The notes under the pieces were generated by a model, which did not search any database, was not told where the DNA came from, and saw only the letters and a program-made list of their open reading frames with translations. Shown here piece by piece: positions 1 through 7,571 of a DNA stretch of 24,241 bases. This stretch comes from DATKZH01 sp964475955 (GTDB taxonomy: Bacteria; Planctomycetota; Planctomycetia; Pirellulales; Thermoguttaceae): NCBI GenBank assembly GCA_964475955.1, contig CAYYZY010000119.1, forward strand, positions 1 through 24,241, in the 5' to 3' direction. Positions within the stretch are counted from its first letter, which is position 1. Every line of letters starts with the position of its first letter. The translations under genes were made by a program, and so were the position numbers.

Positions 1-375
1 AAGCTGGGGCCTTACTGGCGGCTCGTGTACCGGGAGTCGGGCCGCCAGTGCTCGGTTTACCTGGGCCGCTCGGGCGAGGGGGTCGAACGCGTTCGCCGGC
101 TGCTCGCCCGATTGCAGCGGCCGTTGCGCACGCATCGGACGTGCCGGCGCCTGGCTCGGGCCATCCGGGCCTCGCTCCGCGCCGCCCTCGCGGAGTTCGA
201 CCGCCAGTTGGAGCGCCTGGGCCTGTGGCGCAAGGGCTTCGAGGTCCGCGGCGGGTGGTCGCGCGGGCTGGAGCGGCACTTCGCTTGCCTGGACGCTGCG
301 TCCGGGGGACGAGATGCAACGGGCGCACGCAACGCGCGTGGCGGAGCGCTTTCAGACGACGCGTGGGAACCATGA
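1..375 (+). CDS. Partial hypothetical protein (3' part, start outside window)
   Basis: An open frame runs from base 1 to a TGA at 373-375; the true start lies before the window. The visible part begins KLGPYWRLVYRESGRQ, followed by a YLGR motif and a long Arg/Leu-rich helical stretch (RVRRLLARLQRPLRTHRTCR). This layout, an aromatic beta-hairpin with 'Y-L-G' followed by a basic helix, resembles short DUF6788-like proteins that are common in Planctomycetes. That comparison is from memory and I do not assign a function. Roughly the last 25 residues look like low-information read-through sequence. The next gene starts 265 bases downstream on the same strand, so co-transcription is not evident. 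Confidence 0.5.
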   Translation, partial: KLGPYWRLVYRESGRQCSVYLGRSGEGVERVRRLLARLQRPLRTHRTCRRLARAIRASLRAALAEFDRQLERLGLWRKGFEVRGGWSRGLERHFACLDAASGGRDATGARNARGGALSDDAWEP

Positions 376-396
376 GGGGGCTTTAGACTAGACAGG

Positions 397-413
397 GCGA
401 GGCGGAGCCTCGC
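397..413. repeat. Short perfect hairpin in 5' intergenic region
   Basis: GCGAGGC, a 3-nt loop GGA and GCCTCGC form a 7-bp perfect stem 22 bases after the first stop codon. The core AGGCGGAGCC recurs directly at 428-437. No T-run follows on either strand, so this is not a standard terminator. It may be a degraded copy of a dispersed intergenic repeat. Confidence 0.4.
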
Positions 414-584
414 GTAGTGCGCTTGCCAGGCGGAGCCGGGATCTCGGAGGTTCCGATTGCGCCAGTTGTGCCGAGATTGCGGGCTGGGGGGGAGGGACTT
501 GGGTCGTGCGGAGCCGCGTCGACCGAGGACGGAAGCCGGGAATCGCCCGGCGTGGCAACTCGCCTGGCCGGTTCGAGAACCGTG

Positions 585-593
585 TGCTAGAGT
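585..593 (+). promoter_or_regulatory. Candidate extended -10 upstream of the sugar dehydrogenase
   Basis: TGCTAGAGT fits the extended -10 pattern TGnTAnnnT. A perfect 12-bp palindrome with arms GGTTC/GAACC lies at 570-581, just upstream where a -35 or operator would sit. Transcription would start near base 600 and leave a leader of about 40 nt before the ATG at 641. No good -35 hexamer is visible, so this is tentative. Confidence 0.3.
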
Positions 594-640
594 ATCGTGT
601 AAGTTGCACGACCCTAACGACATAGGACGAAGAGGAGCCC

Positions 641-1990
641 ATGGCAATCGCACAGAATTCGGTCTCCGAGGCCGCCTCGTCGCTGGAAGACGCCATCCGC
701 CGGAAGACGGCCAACATCGGCGTGATCGGCCTGGGGTACGTGGGTTTGCCCCTGATCCGCGCGTTCGTGGGGGCCGGGTACCCGACGATGGGCTTCGACG
801 TCGACCAGGCCAAGGTCGATCGGCTGCTGGCCGGCGAGAGCTACATCGGGCACATCCCGGCCTCGTGGATCACCGAGTGCATCGAGGGCGGGAAGTTCGA
901 GCCCACGGCCGACATGCGGCGGCTCGCCGAGTCCGACGCGCTTCTGATCTGCGTCCCCACGCCCCTCTCCGACAGCCGCGACCCCGACCTCCAGTACGTC
1001 GAGGCGACCGTCCGGCAGATCGCCGCCAGCCTGCGGCCCGGGCAACTCGTCGTGCTCGAGAGCACCACCTACCCGGGGACGACGCGCGACGTGCTCCTGC
1101 CCATCCTCTCCGCGGCCGGGCTGGAGTCGGGCCGCGACTTCTTCCTGGCGTACAGCCCCGAGCGCGAGGACCCGGGCAACGCCGACTTTTCGGCCGACCG
1201 GATCCCCAAGGTGGTCGGCGGCCTCGACGAGACGAGCTGCCACTTGGCCCAATTGCTCTACAGCCAGGCGGTGGTCCGGGTGGTCGGGGTTTCCAATTGC
1301 GAGGTGGCCGAGGCGTGCAAGATCCTGGAGAACACGTATCGCTCGGTGAACATCGCCATGGTCAACGAGCTGAAGATGCTCTGCGACCGGCTGGGGATCG
1401 ACGTCTGGGAGGTGATCGACGCCGCCAAGACCAAGCCGTTCGGCTACCAGGCTTTTTACCCCGGTCCGGGGCTCGGCGGCCACTGTATCCCCATCGACCC
1501 GTTCTACCTCAGTTGGGTGGCGCGCAAGCACGGGCTGGCCACGCGGTTCATCGAGCTGGCCGGCGAGATCAACACGGGCATGCCCGACTACGTGATCCGC
1601 AAGGTGATCGACGCTTTGAACGAGGCCGGCAAGCCGCTTCGGGGGAGCAAGGTGTGTCTCTTGGGCGTGGCGTACAAGAAGGACGTCGACGATCCGCGCG
1701 AGAGCCCCTCGTTCGTGCTCATGGACCTGCTCCGCCGGGGCGGTGCCCGGCTCAGCTACAACGACCCCCACGTGCCCAAGCTCCCGCCGATGCGGCACCA
1801 CGACGTGTCGGACATGGCCAGCGAGGAGCTGACGCCCGAGTTCCTCGCCGCGCAGGACTGCGTGCTCATCGCCACGGACCACTCGGCGTACGACTACGAC
1901 TTCATCGTGCGCCACGCCCCGCTGGTGGTCGACACTCGCAACGCCACGCGCGACGTCGCCGAAGGCCGCGAGAAGATCCGCAAGGCGTGA
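641..1990 (+). CDS. wbpA: UDP-N-acetyl-D-glucosamine 6-dehydrogenase-like nucleotide sugar dehydrogenase
   Basis: 449 aa, full length for the UDP-glucose/GDP-mannose dehydrogenase family, which oxidises C6 of a nucleotide sugar to the uronate using two NAD+. The Rossmann motif GLGYVG is at residues 30-35, the YSPEREDPGN segment at 171-180, and the conserved Lys227/Asn231 pair in the central helix. The catalytic loop GPGLGGHCIPIDPFYL places the nucleophile at Cys282. The GGHCIPIDP loop and an N-terminal extension of about 25 residues are more like WbpA-type UDP-GlcNAc dehydrogenases than plain UDP-glucose dehydrogenases; the exact substrate is inferred. The ATG at 641 has AGGAG at 633-637. The epimerase gene follows after 98 bases on the same strand, which fits a two-step activated-sugar pathway. 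Confidence 0.88.
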   Translation: MAIAQNSVSEAASSLEDAIRRKTANIGVIGLGYVGLPLIRAFVGAGYPTMGFDVDQAKVDRLLAGESYIGHIPASWITECIEGGKFEPTADMRRLAESDALLICVPTPLSDSRDPDLQYVEATVRQIAASLRPGQLVVLESTTYPGTTRDVLLPILSAAGLESGRDFFLAYSPEREDPGNADFSADRIPKVVGGLDETSCHLAQLLYSQAVVRVVGVSNCEVAEACKILENTYRSVNIAMVNELKMLCDRLGIDVWEVIDAAKTKPFGYQAFYPGPGLGGHCIPIDPFYLSWVARKHGLATRFIELAGEINTGMPDYVIRKVIDALNEAGKPLRGSKVCLLGVAYKKDVDDPRESPSFVLMDLLRRGGARLSYNDPHVPKLPPMRHHDVSDMASEELTPEFLAAQDCVLIATDHSAYDYDFIVRHAPLVVDTRNATRDVAEGREKIRKA

Positions 1991-1996
1991 GGGAAA

Positions 1997-2056
1997 GGAT
2001 GAAGGGTGAAGGATGAAGGATGAATGTCCGCCGCAGCGCGAAGTGTGGCATTCATC
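1997..2056. repeat. Tandem heptamer repeat plus inverted repeat between dehydrogenase and epimerase
   Basis: Four adjacent heptamers, GGATGAA, GGGTGAA, GGATGAA, GGATGAA, occupy 1997-2024. The last unit flows into GATGAATG (2019-2026), which is inverted as CATTCATC at 2049-2056, giving an 8-bp stem with a 22-nt loop. Translated on the minus strand the tract gives Ser/Phe/His/Pro-rich text that I associate with spurious gene calls in Planctomycetes. It sits in the spacer of a likely operon, so it may fold in the transcript. Confidence 0.7.
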
Positions 2057-2088
2057 GTTCTGCATACATCCGTTTCAGGTTTTCCGAC

Positions 2089-3105
2089 ATGTCGCAACGC
2101 TACCTCGTCACCGGTTGTGCGGGCTTCATCGCCTCGAAGGTTACCGAGCTGCTGCTCGAAGAGGGCCACCGGGTGGTGGGGGTCGACAACCTCAACGACG
2201 CGTACGACCCGCGCCTGAAACAGTGGCGCCTGGAGCGGCTCGAACCGCTGCCGGGCTTCCGCTTCCACCCGCTCGACGTCACCGACCGCACCGCCCTGGA
2301 GGCCCTGTTTGCGGCCGACGCCGAGTCGTCGGAGGCCGGCGCCGGGCAGGCCCCTTACGCGGCCGTGTTCAACCTGGCGGCCCGGGCGGGGGTGCGGCCG
2401 AGCGTCGAGAATCCCTGGGTCTACTACCGGGCGAACTGCGAGGGGACGCTCAACCTCCTCGACCTCTGCCGGCGGTTCGGCGTGGGCAAGTTCCTCCTCG
2501 CCTCGACCTCCAGCCTCTACGGCTCGCACAATCCGGTGCCGTACCGCGAGGACGCCGACACGAACCGGCCCCTTTCGCCCTACGCGGCCTCGAAGAAGGC
2601 CGCCGAGACGCTGGCCTACACCTACCACCACCTGCACGGGCTCGACGTGACCGTGTTCCGCTACTTCACCGTCTACGGCCCGGCCGGGCGCCCCGACATG
2701 AGCGTGTTCCGCTTCGTGCGCCGGATCGCGGAGGGCGAGCCGATCGTGGTCTTCGGCGACGGCGGCCAGGAGCGGGATTTCACGTACGTCGACGACGTCG
2801 CCCGGGGCACCATCGCCGGCCGGGCACCGCTGGGCTATGAGGTCATCAACCTAGGCGGCGACCGCCCGGTTCGGCTCTCGGCGGTGATCGACCGGATCGC
2901 CGAACTGGTGGGCCGCCGGCCGGTCATCGACTACGCCGCCGCCCATCCGGCCGACGTGCGCGCCACCTGGGCCGACGTCGGCAAGGCCCGCGCGCTGCTC
3001 GGCTGGTCGCCCGAGGTGGGCATCGAAGAGGGCCTGCGCCGCTCGGTCGCGTGGTACCGCGAGAACCGCGAGACCGTGCTGCCGCTGGAGTTGGGGGATC
3101 GGTGA
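2089..3105 (+). CDS. NAD-dependent nucleotide-sugar epimerase (UDP-glucuronate 4-epimerase-like)
   Basis: 338 aa from the ATG at 2089; an upstream in-frame ATG at 2020 would add 23 residues encoded by the repeat tract, so I reject it. Extended short-chain dehydrogenase fold: NAD motif TGCAGFIA at residues 8-15, Asp33-Asn34 after the second strand, Ser140-142, and the catalytic pair Tyr165-x3-Lys169 in SPYAASKK. The FRYFTVYGPAGRPDM segment (190-204) is characteristic of CapI-type UDP-glucuronate 4-epimerases, but the neighbouring WbpA-like gene makes an N-acetylated uronate substrate also possible. The third Gly of the usual TGxxGFIG is Ala15. Ribosome binding site weak. It ends 36 bases from a convergent minus-strand gene. 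Confidence 0.85.
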   Translation: MSQRYLVTGCAGFIASKVTELLLEEGHRVVGVDNLNDAYDPRLKQWRLERLEPLPGFRFHPLDVTDRTALEALFAADAESSEAGAGQAPYAAVFNLAARAGVRPSVENPWVYYRANCEGTLNLLDLCRRFGVGKFLLASTSSLYGSHNPVPYREDADTNRPLSPYAASKKAAETLAYTYHHLHGLDVTVFRYFTVYGPAGRPDMSVFRFVRRIAEGEPIVVFGDGGQERDFTYVDDVARGTIAGRAPLGYEVINLGGDRPVRLSAVIDRIAELVGRRPVIDYAAAHPADVRATWADVGKARALLGWSPEVGIEEGLRRSVAWYRENRETVLPLELGDR

Positions 3106-3141
3106 AAGGGGGCCGTCCCGATCGGTTCCGTGCGGCGGTCT

Positions 3142-4278
3142 TCAATCGCCGACCACGAAGCGAAGCGGGGCGATCGCCGCCGCCGCCAGCGCCGTAGCCC
3201 CGAGGCTGAGCGCGTAGTAACGGAAGAAGATGCGCAGGGCCTCGCGGCGATTCGCGTTGAGCGACCCGGCGACGACCTGGTGCGTTTTTCCCAGCGCGAA
3301 CAGGAGGACCCCGATCAGGGCGAGTTGGCTCAGCACGAGGATGATGCGCAGGTCGGCGTCTTCCAGCCAGGATAGCGTTTGCACGAGGAAGGCGAGCGAC
3401 CCGGCCAGCATCAGAAGGCTGAGGGCAACCGACGGGGCCAACCGGACCGACGTCGCCAGGCCCGCTCCCCTGCCGAGCACCCTGCGGCACGCCACGCGGA
3501 GTGCAAACGGGCCGACGATCAGGTAGGCGGTCATCACGCCGAGCCACGCGCCGATGCTTCCGCCGACGACAACCGAGACCGCGCCCGCGCCCAACGTCGC
3601 GACGACCGTCGCGATCAGGAGCAGTCCCGACTCGCCGGGCCGGGCCTTCTGCGATCCGAGCAGCTCGCGGGTGGCCTGCGCCACCTCGGCGATCAGCCGT
3701 TTGGCCTCGTCTCGGTGCGGGCCGTTCAGGTGCTGGCGGAGGCGGGCACTCCGCTCGACGGCCGCTTCGCGAATCCGCTTTGCGTCGGTCTCGCCGTTCG
3801 GCAGTCCGAGCAGATCGTACGAGTCGGGAGGGCGACGGCTCGCGGGGACGTCGAACCATTCGAGGTACGGGTCGAGCTCCGGCGGCTCGGGAAAGGGGCC
3901 CCAACTGTCGCCGGGCGCGGCCCCCTGGAAGTCCCACGCCTCGGCGCTCGCCGCGACGCCGACCCCGCGGCCGCCCTGCTGCGTGCCCCCAAGCCATTCG
4001 ACGACCATTTCCTCGATGGCCCGCTTCTCCGAAGCGCCGGCCCCTTTCGGTGCCAGCAGGCTCGCCGTCGCCTCGCCCAACTCGTTGAGAAGACGCTGGG
4101 CCTCGGCCGCGTGCTCCCCGAGACGATACCGGCGCACCAGATCGTACCGCTGCTTGGCCGCCTCCTGAATCCGCTCCCGGTCGGTCTCGCCGGGGCGGAG
4201 ACCGAGCAGATCGTGCGGGCCGGGCGGACGGCGATCGGCCGGGATCTTCAGCCACTCGCGATAGGGATCGAAATCCAT
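3142..4278 (-). CDS. Membrane protein with two tandem J-like 'LLGL' modules
   Basis: 378 aa starting at the ATG at 4278 (MDFDPYREWLKIP); upstream in-frame starts add sequence without module character. Two copies of a roughly 75-residue module lie at residues 4-77 and 135-208. Each has the form YxxW[LF]x[IV]PAxRRPPxxxDLLGL, then GETDxxRIxEAA and an LxxR helix, and a final 'EAxRL[LI]xE[LV]' helix. The two copies agree closely. Similar modules, distantly J-domain-like, occur in many planctomycete proteins fused to different partners (family knowledge from memory). The C-terminal half holds about five hydrophobic segments (218-240, 242-262, 281-302, 310-330, 350-373), so it is an integral membrane protein with a cytoplasmic tandem module. 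Function unknown. The gene is convergent with the epimerase and divergent from the ceramidase-like gene. Confidence 0.72.
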   Translation of the reverse strand: MDFDPYREWLKIPADRRPPGPHDLLGLRPGETDRERIQEAAKQRYDLVRRYRLGEHAAEAQRLLNELGEATASLLAPKGAGASEKRAIEEMVVEWLGGTQQGGRGVGVAASAEAWDFQGAAPGDSWGPFPEPPELDPYLEWFDVPASRRPPDSYDLLGLPNGETDAKRIREAAVERSARLRQHLNGPHRDEAKRLIAEVAQATRELLGSQKARPGESGLLLIATVVATLGAGAVSVVVGGSIGAWLGVMTAYLIVGPFALRVACRRVLGRGAGLATSVRLAPSVALSLLMLAGSLAFLVQTLSWLEDADLRIILVLSQLALIGVLLFALGKTHQVVAGSLNANRREALRIFFRYYALSLGATALAAAAIAPLRFVVGD

Positions 4279-4474
4279 CTTCTCGCAACTTGGAGGCTCG
4301 CCGGATTGCGAGGGATAGCCGCGCCCGCGCAACGGCTCCGGGGTGCGCACCGTCGAAAGGCCTTGCCAACGCCGAGATCGGTCCGCACAGTGTACCATGA
4401 CCTTGAGCATTCGGAATAGAGCCCGCGCCCTCGCGCGGACCGTTGGCGCGTGCAAGCTGCGTGCCCCGCGCCGC

Positions 4475-4502
4475 TTGACAGGCTTGCCTGCCGGCCTAGA
4501 AT
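4475..4502 (+). promoter_or_regulatory. Sigma-70-type promoter for the ceramidase-like gene
   Basis: A perfect -35 TTGACA (4475-4480), a 16-bp spacer and -10 TAGAAT (4497-4502) predict a start near 4509 and a leader of about 42 nt before the ATG at 4551. The spacer overlaps a perfect palindrome CAGGCTTGCCTG (4479-4490), which could be a repressor site; that part is inference. Confidence 0.65.
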
Positions 4503-4550
4503 CGAAGCCGCGACCGGGCGGTCACGCCCGCAGGACAAAGGGAATCTCTC

Positions 4551-5906
4551 ATGTCGTCTCGCGCCAAACGCTGCACGCGTCGCCGGTTCCTCGGGGTCTC
4601 CGCCGGGCTGGCCTCGGCACCGGCGATTGCGGGGAGTGCCCGGGCCGAAGGGGGCGATGGGGCGACTGCCTTCCGGGCGGGGACGGGCGTCGAACAGATC
4701 ACGCCGCCGCTGGAGGTGGGCATTCTGATGTCCTCCGGCAGGCAGGCGTGGGAGCCGTTCGACGGGGTACGTATGCCCCTGGAAGCCAAGGCGCTGGTCG
4801 TCGAAAAGGGCCGGCGCCGCGTCGCCCTGGTCTCCCTCGACCTGATCGGGCTGGCCGGCGAGGCCGTGGGCGGGACGGCCGGCTTTCGCGACCGGGTGGC
4901 GGCGGCCTCGCATGGGGCGATCGCGGCCGACGACCTCGTGCTCGCCTCGACGCACACGCACAGCGGCCCCGAGTCGATCGCGCTCAGCGACCTCTACCAG
5001 CGCGAGGGCTTCCGCGACTGGGCCGCGCAGCTTGCCGAACGGATCGGGGCGGCCGTCGAGAAGGCGGCTGCGTCGGCGCGGCCCGCCCGGCTGATGGCCG
5101 CCAGCCGGCCGGCCGCGGGGCTTTCGGTCAACCGGCGGATCAGGACCACGCGCGGCATCGCCTCGGTGCGCCGCAAGCTCCCGCCCGAGGTGGTGATCGG
5201 TCCCGAAGGCCCGGTGGACGACGAGGTTCGCGTTGCGGCGCTGGTTGACGGATCGAGGCGGGCCGTGGCGATCCTGGTCAATTTCACGGCGCATCCGGTG
5301 CTGGAGATGTGCATCAAGCAGGTCTCGCCCGACTATCCCGGCGAAATGGCACGCGAGGTGGAGCGCCGCCACCCCGGCGCCACGGCCCTCTTCTTCCAGG
5401 GGGCGTGTGGAAACATCAACCCGCCCAACGGGCCGCGCAGCGCCGCCGCGGCCCGGGAGTACGGCCGCCGGTTGGCCGCGATCGTGGAGGAGGCGCTCGG
5501 CGACCTTCGGCCCGTCGACGGCAACGCGCTTGAGCTGGCTTGGAGGACGGTGCGACTGCCCGCGCGGACCGTCACCGGCGAGCCGCAGGCGGAGCCGATG
5601 ACCACGCGGATCGGCGCCGCCCGGATCGGCGAGGCGGCCTTCGTCTTCCTGCCCGGCGAGCCGTTCGTGGAGATCGGCCTGGCGATCCGCAAGGCCTCCC
5701 CGTTCGGGTTCACCGCGGTGGTCGGTTACGCCGACGACTACATCGGCTACATCCCCACCGATCGGGCCTTCGCGGCCGGCGGCTACGAGATCGGGCCGGG
5801 GCGCTGGTCGCGTCTCGCCCCGGGCAGCGAGCCGATCGTGCGCCGGGCGGGTATCGAGCTGCTCGCGTCGCTGGGCGGCGGTCCGGAAGAAACGGCTCAA
5901 CCATAG
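4551..5906 (+). CDS. Tat-exported neutral/alkaline ceramidase-like hydrolase
   Basis: 451 aa with a twin-arginine signal: TRRRFLG at residues 9-15, a hydrophobic stretch and a likely cleavage after Ala-Arg-Ala (about 32). The mature part matches the N-terminal domain of neutral/alkaline non-lysosomal ceramidases (PF04734): STHTHSGPE (zinc-site His135/His137), NFTAHPV (His248), GACGNINPP (285-292), and GYADDYIGYIPTDRAF near the C-terminus. It is much shorter than characterised ceramidases of about 650-750 aa and appears to lack the C-terminal domain. The usual nucleophile region reads VSPDYPGE, so ceramide is not assured as substrate; a related amide hydrolase is possible. AAAGGGA at 4537-4543 serves as ribosome binding site. 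It is a single-gene unit on the plus strand. Confidence 0.8.
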   Translation: MSSRAKRCTRRRFLGVSAGLASAPAIAGSARAEGGDGATAFRAGTGVEQITPPLEVGILMSSGRQAWEPFDGVRMPLEAKALVVEKGRRRVALVSLDLIGLAGEAVGGTAGFRDRVAAASHGAIAADDLVLASTHTHSGPESIALSDLYQREGFRDWAAQLAERIGAAVEKAAASARPARLMAASRPAAGLSVNRRIRTTRGIASVRRKLPPEVVIGPEGPVDDEVRVAALVDGSRRAVAILVNFTAHPVLEMCIKQVSPDYPGEMAREVERRHPGATALFFQGACGNINPPNGPRSAAAAREYGRRLAAIVEEALGDLRPVDGNALELAWRTVRLPARTVTGEPQAEPMTTRIGAARIGEAAFVFLPGEPFVEIGLAIRKASPFGFTAVVGYADDYIGYIPTDRAFAAGGYEIGPGRWSRLAPGSEPIVRRAGIELLASLGGGPEETAQP

Positions 5907-5927
5907 CTGCGGCGTGTCGCACATCGG

Positions 5928-5991
5928 ACAGGAGGCAGCAGAGGAAACGGAGAGATAGTAACCATCCTCTGTTGTCTCGGTTGCCTCCTGT
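5928..5991. repeat. Imperfect inverted repeat downstream of the ceramidase-like gene
   Basis: ACAGGAGGCA (5928-5937) pairs perfectly with TGCCTCCTGT (5982-5991). Inside, CAGAGGA (5939-5945) pairs with TCCTCTG (5965-5971), with an asymmetric bulge between the two stems. It begins 22 bases after the stop codon and may stabilise the mRNA end. No T-run follows. It resembles a family of dispersed planctomycete intergenic repeats known to me from memory. Confidence 0.6.
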
Positions 5992-6040
5992 TGGTTGGGC
6001 CGGCTTGAGCTTCGCCCGACTTGCCCGACTTGCCCGCGCG

Positions 6041-6079
6041 CAGAAAGAAGGCCGGGCAGCCGTCGTCGACTGCCCGGCC
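6041..6079 (-). terminator. Rho-independent terminator of the BlaI-M56 unit
   Basis: GGCCGGGCAG (6050-6059) and CTGCCCGGCC (6070-6079) form a perfect 10-bp GC-rich stem with a 10-nt loop. Read on the minus strand the stem is followed directly by TTCTTTCTG (6049-6041). It lies 68 bases after the stop of the minus-strand M56/coiled-coil gene. The plus-strand side has no T-run, so it appears to be one-directional. Confidence 0.65.
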
Positions 6080-6146
6080 GGGGCGTGGCGTTCGGCCTCG
6101 TCGCGGCGATAGTCAGCGAAGAGGGCCTGTGTTGCGCAGACGCGGG

Positions 6147-7571
6147 CTATTCGTCGTCGTCCTCCTCGTCCTCGCCTTCCTCTTCGTCAGCATCGTTTTC
6201 CTCCTCGTCGAAGCCCATCATCTCCTCGACTTCTTCTTCCAACTCCTCCTCGAGTTCCTCGCGCATCTCGTCCATCTCGCGGGCCATGTCGTCGGAACGT
6301 TCTTCAGAATCACGCGTCCGCTCCTCGATCTCGCGGCCCATGGTTTCCATCTGGCGGCGGATTTCGCCGATCTCGCCTTCCATCCTGGCAGACAGCGCTT
6401 CCATGCGCTCGTTCAACTGGCCGATGGCCCCGTGCAACTCGTGGAGCACGCGTTCCAGTCCCTCCGGATGGGCCGGCCCCTCGCGGCGCGGGTCGCGCGG
6501 CGGGGGGCCCGGCTCCGGGCGTCCGTGAAGCAAACGCTTCATCTGCTGGGCGAGCTGATCGGCCTGTTCGTGGAAGCCGGCCGCGTGGAGGTTCTCAACG
6601 GCGACGCGCACGTGGTGCATGCGCCGCTCCATCTCCTCGCGCTCCTCAGGAGGCGGGCCTTCCGGGCGATCACCGTGCCGCGCCAAGTTGCGCCGGATCT
6701 GCTTCGCCTCGCGCAGCAGCCGCTCCGCCTCTTCGTGCCGGCCCTCGCGCGCCGCCCGCTCGTGGGCTTCCATCAGCTCGTCGACGCGTCGGGCGAGTTC
6801 GTCTCGCTCGCGTTCGGCCATCTCGCGCTCGCGTTCGGCCATTCCCCGCTCTCGGCGGTCACCCATGACTTCCGCCAACTCGCGCTCGATCTCTTTCATC
6901 CGCGCCCGGGTTTCAAGCAGGGCGTGGCGGAGTTCCCGGGATTCTTCGGCTCGGCCGTCGCCCAACTCGCGCAACTCGGCCTGGATGCGACGGGAATTCT
7001 CGTCCAACTCCTCCATCTCGCGCCGCAGCGCGTGGACGACGTCGCGCGCCTCGCGCCGGGCTTCGTCGCGTTCCGCTCGCTCGCGCCGGTCGCGACCACG
7101 CCCGGGTTCCCGATCGCGGGAGGCACGCAGCATCTCGGCCAGCCGGGCGACCTGCTCGGCCTTTTCGGGCTGGTCGAACTCCCTCCACAGATCGACGGCC
7201 ATGCCCAGGATTTCGGCCAACCCGCGAGGCGGGGGGGCATGCTCGCGAATCTGGTGGGCTTCGTCGTCGCGGCGGCCTTCGAGCATGACCTCCCGGGCGC
7301 GAATCGCCCGTTCCACCAGTTCCACGGCGTCGCCGCGTTCCGCCTCGCGGAGGGCGTGCATGGCCGTGCGCAGCACGTCGACCTGGTGCCTTAGGAACTC
7401 GCGTTCGCCGCGTTCGCGCCGCTGGCGCTCCGGCCGCTCACGCTCGCGTCGTTCGGCGGCGGGCCGGTCGCCCTCTTCCTGCGACAGGGCGTCGCCGGAG
7501 ACGGGAAGCAGCACGGCCGCCACGGCCGCTGCGGCCAGCGAGCGACGCCAAGAAGTCTTCCACACGTTCAT
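6147..7571 (-). CDS. Nested in-frame gene: secreted, highly charged coiled-coil protein
   Basis: 474 aa from an internal ATG at 7571, in the same frame as the M56 peptidase. It is preceded by a strong ribosome binding site, AGGGAGGA (7585-7578), at a 6-nt spacing. The product starts MNVWKTSWRRSL, a basic n-region followed by the hydrophobic AAAAVAAVLLPV and a likely cleavage near Ala-Leu-Ser, which is a typical Sec signal peptide. The rest is dominated by Arg/Glu-rich heptad-like helices (predicted coiled coil) and ends in an almost pure Asp/Glu tail of about 35 residues. No enzyme domain is visible. In the fused reading the signal peptide would be an extra membrane segment. I think separate translation is the more likely main product, but the sequence alone cannot decide. 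Confidence 0.6.
   Translation of the reverse strand: MNVWKTSWRRSLAAAAVAAVLLPVSGDALSQEEGDRPAAERRERERPERQRRERGEREFLRHQVDVLRTAMHALREAERGDAVELVERAIRAREVMLEGRRDDEAHQIREHAPPPRGLAEILGMAVDLWREFDQPEKAEQVARLAEMLRASRDREPGRGRDRRERAERDEARREARDVVHALRREMEELDENSRRIQAELRELGDGRAEESRELRHALLETRARMKEIERELAEVMGDRRERGMAEREREMAERERDELARRVDELMEAHERAAREGRHEEAERLLREAKQIRRNLARHGDRPEGPPPEEREEMERRMHHVRVAVENLHAAGFHEQADQLAQQMKRLLHGRPEPGPPPRDPRREGPAHPEGLERVLHELHGAIGQLNERMEALSARMEGEIGEIRRQMETMGREIEERTRDSEERSDDMAREMDEMREELEEELEEEVEEMMGFDEEENDADEEEGEDEEDDDE

Noticed and set aside
614..2065. Minus-strand 483-codon frame opposite the dehydrogenase
   Set aside because: It is a shadow of the strongly supported wbpA-like gene; its start lies in the GGATGAA repeat tract.
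2924..5924. Minus-strand frames of about 480 and 560 codons opposite and between the epimerase, J-module and ceramidase-like genes
   Set aside because: Low-complexity Arg/Pro/Ala text with no motifs, and they run through an excellent promoter and the start regions of better supported genes.
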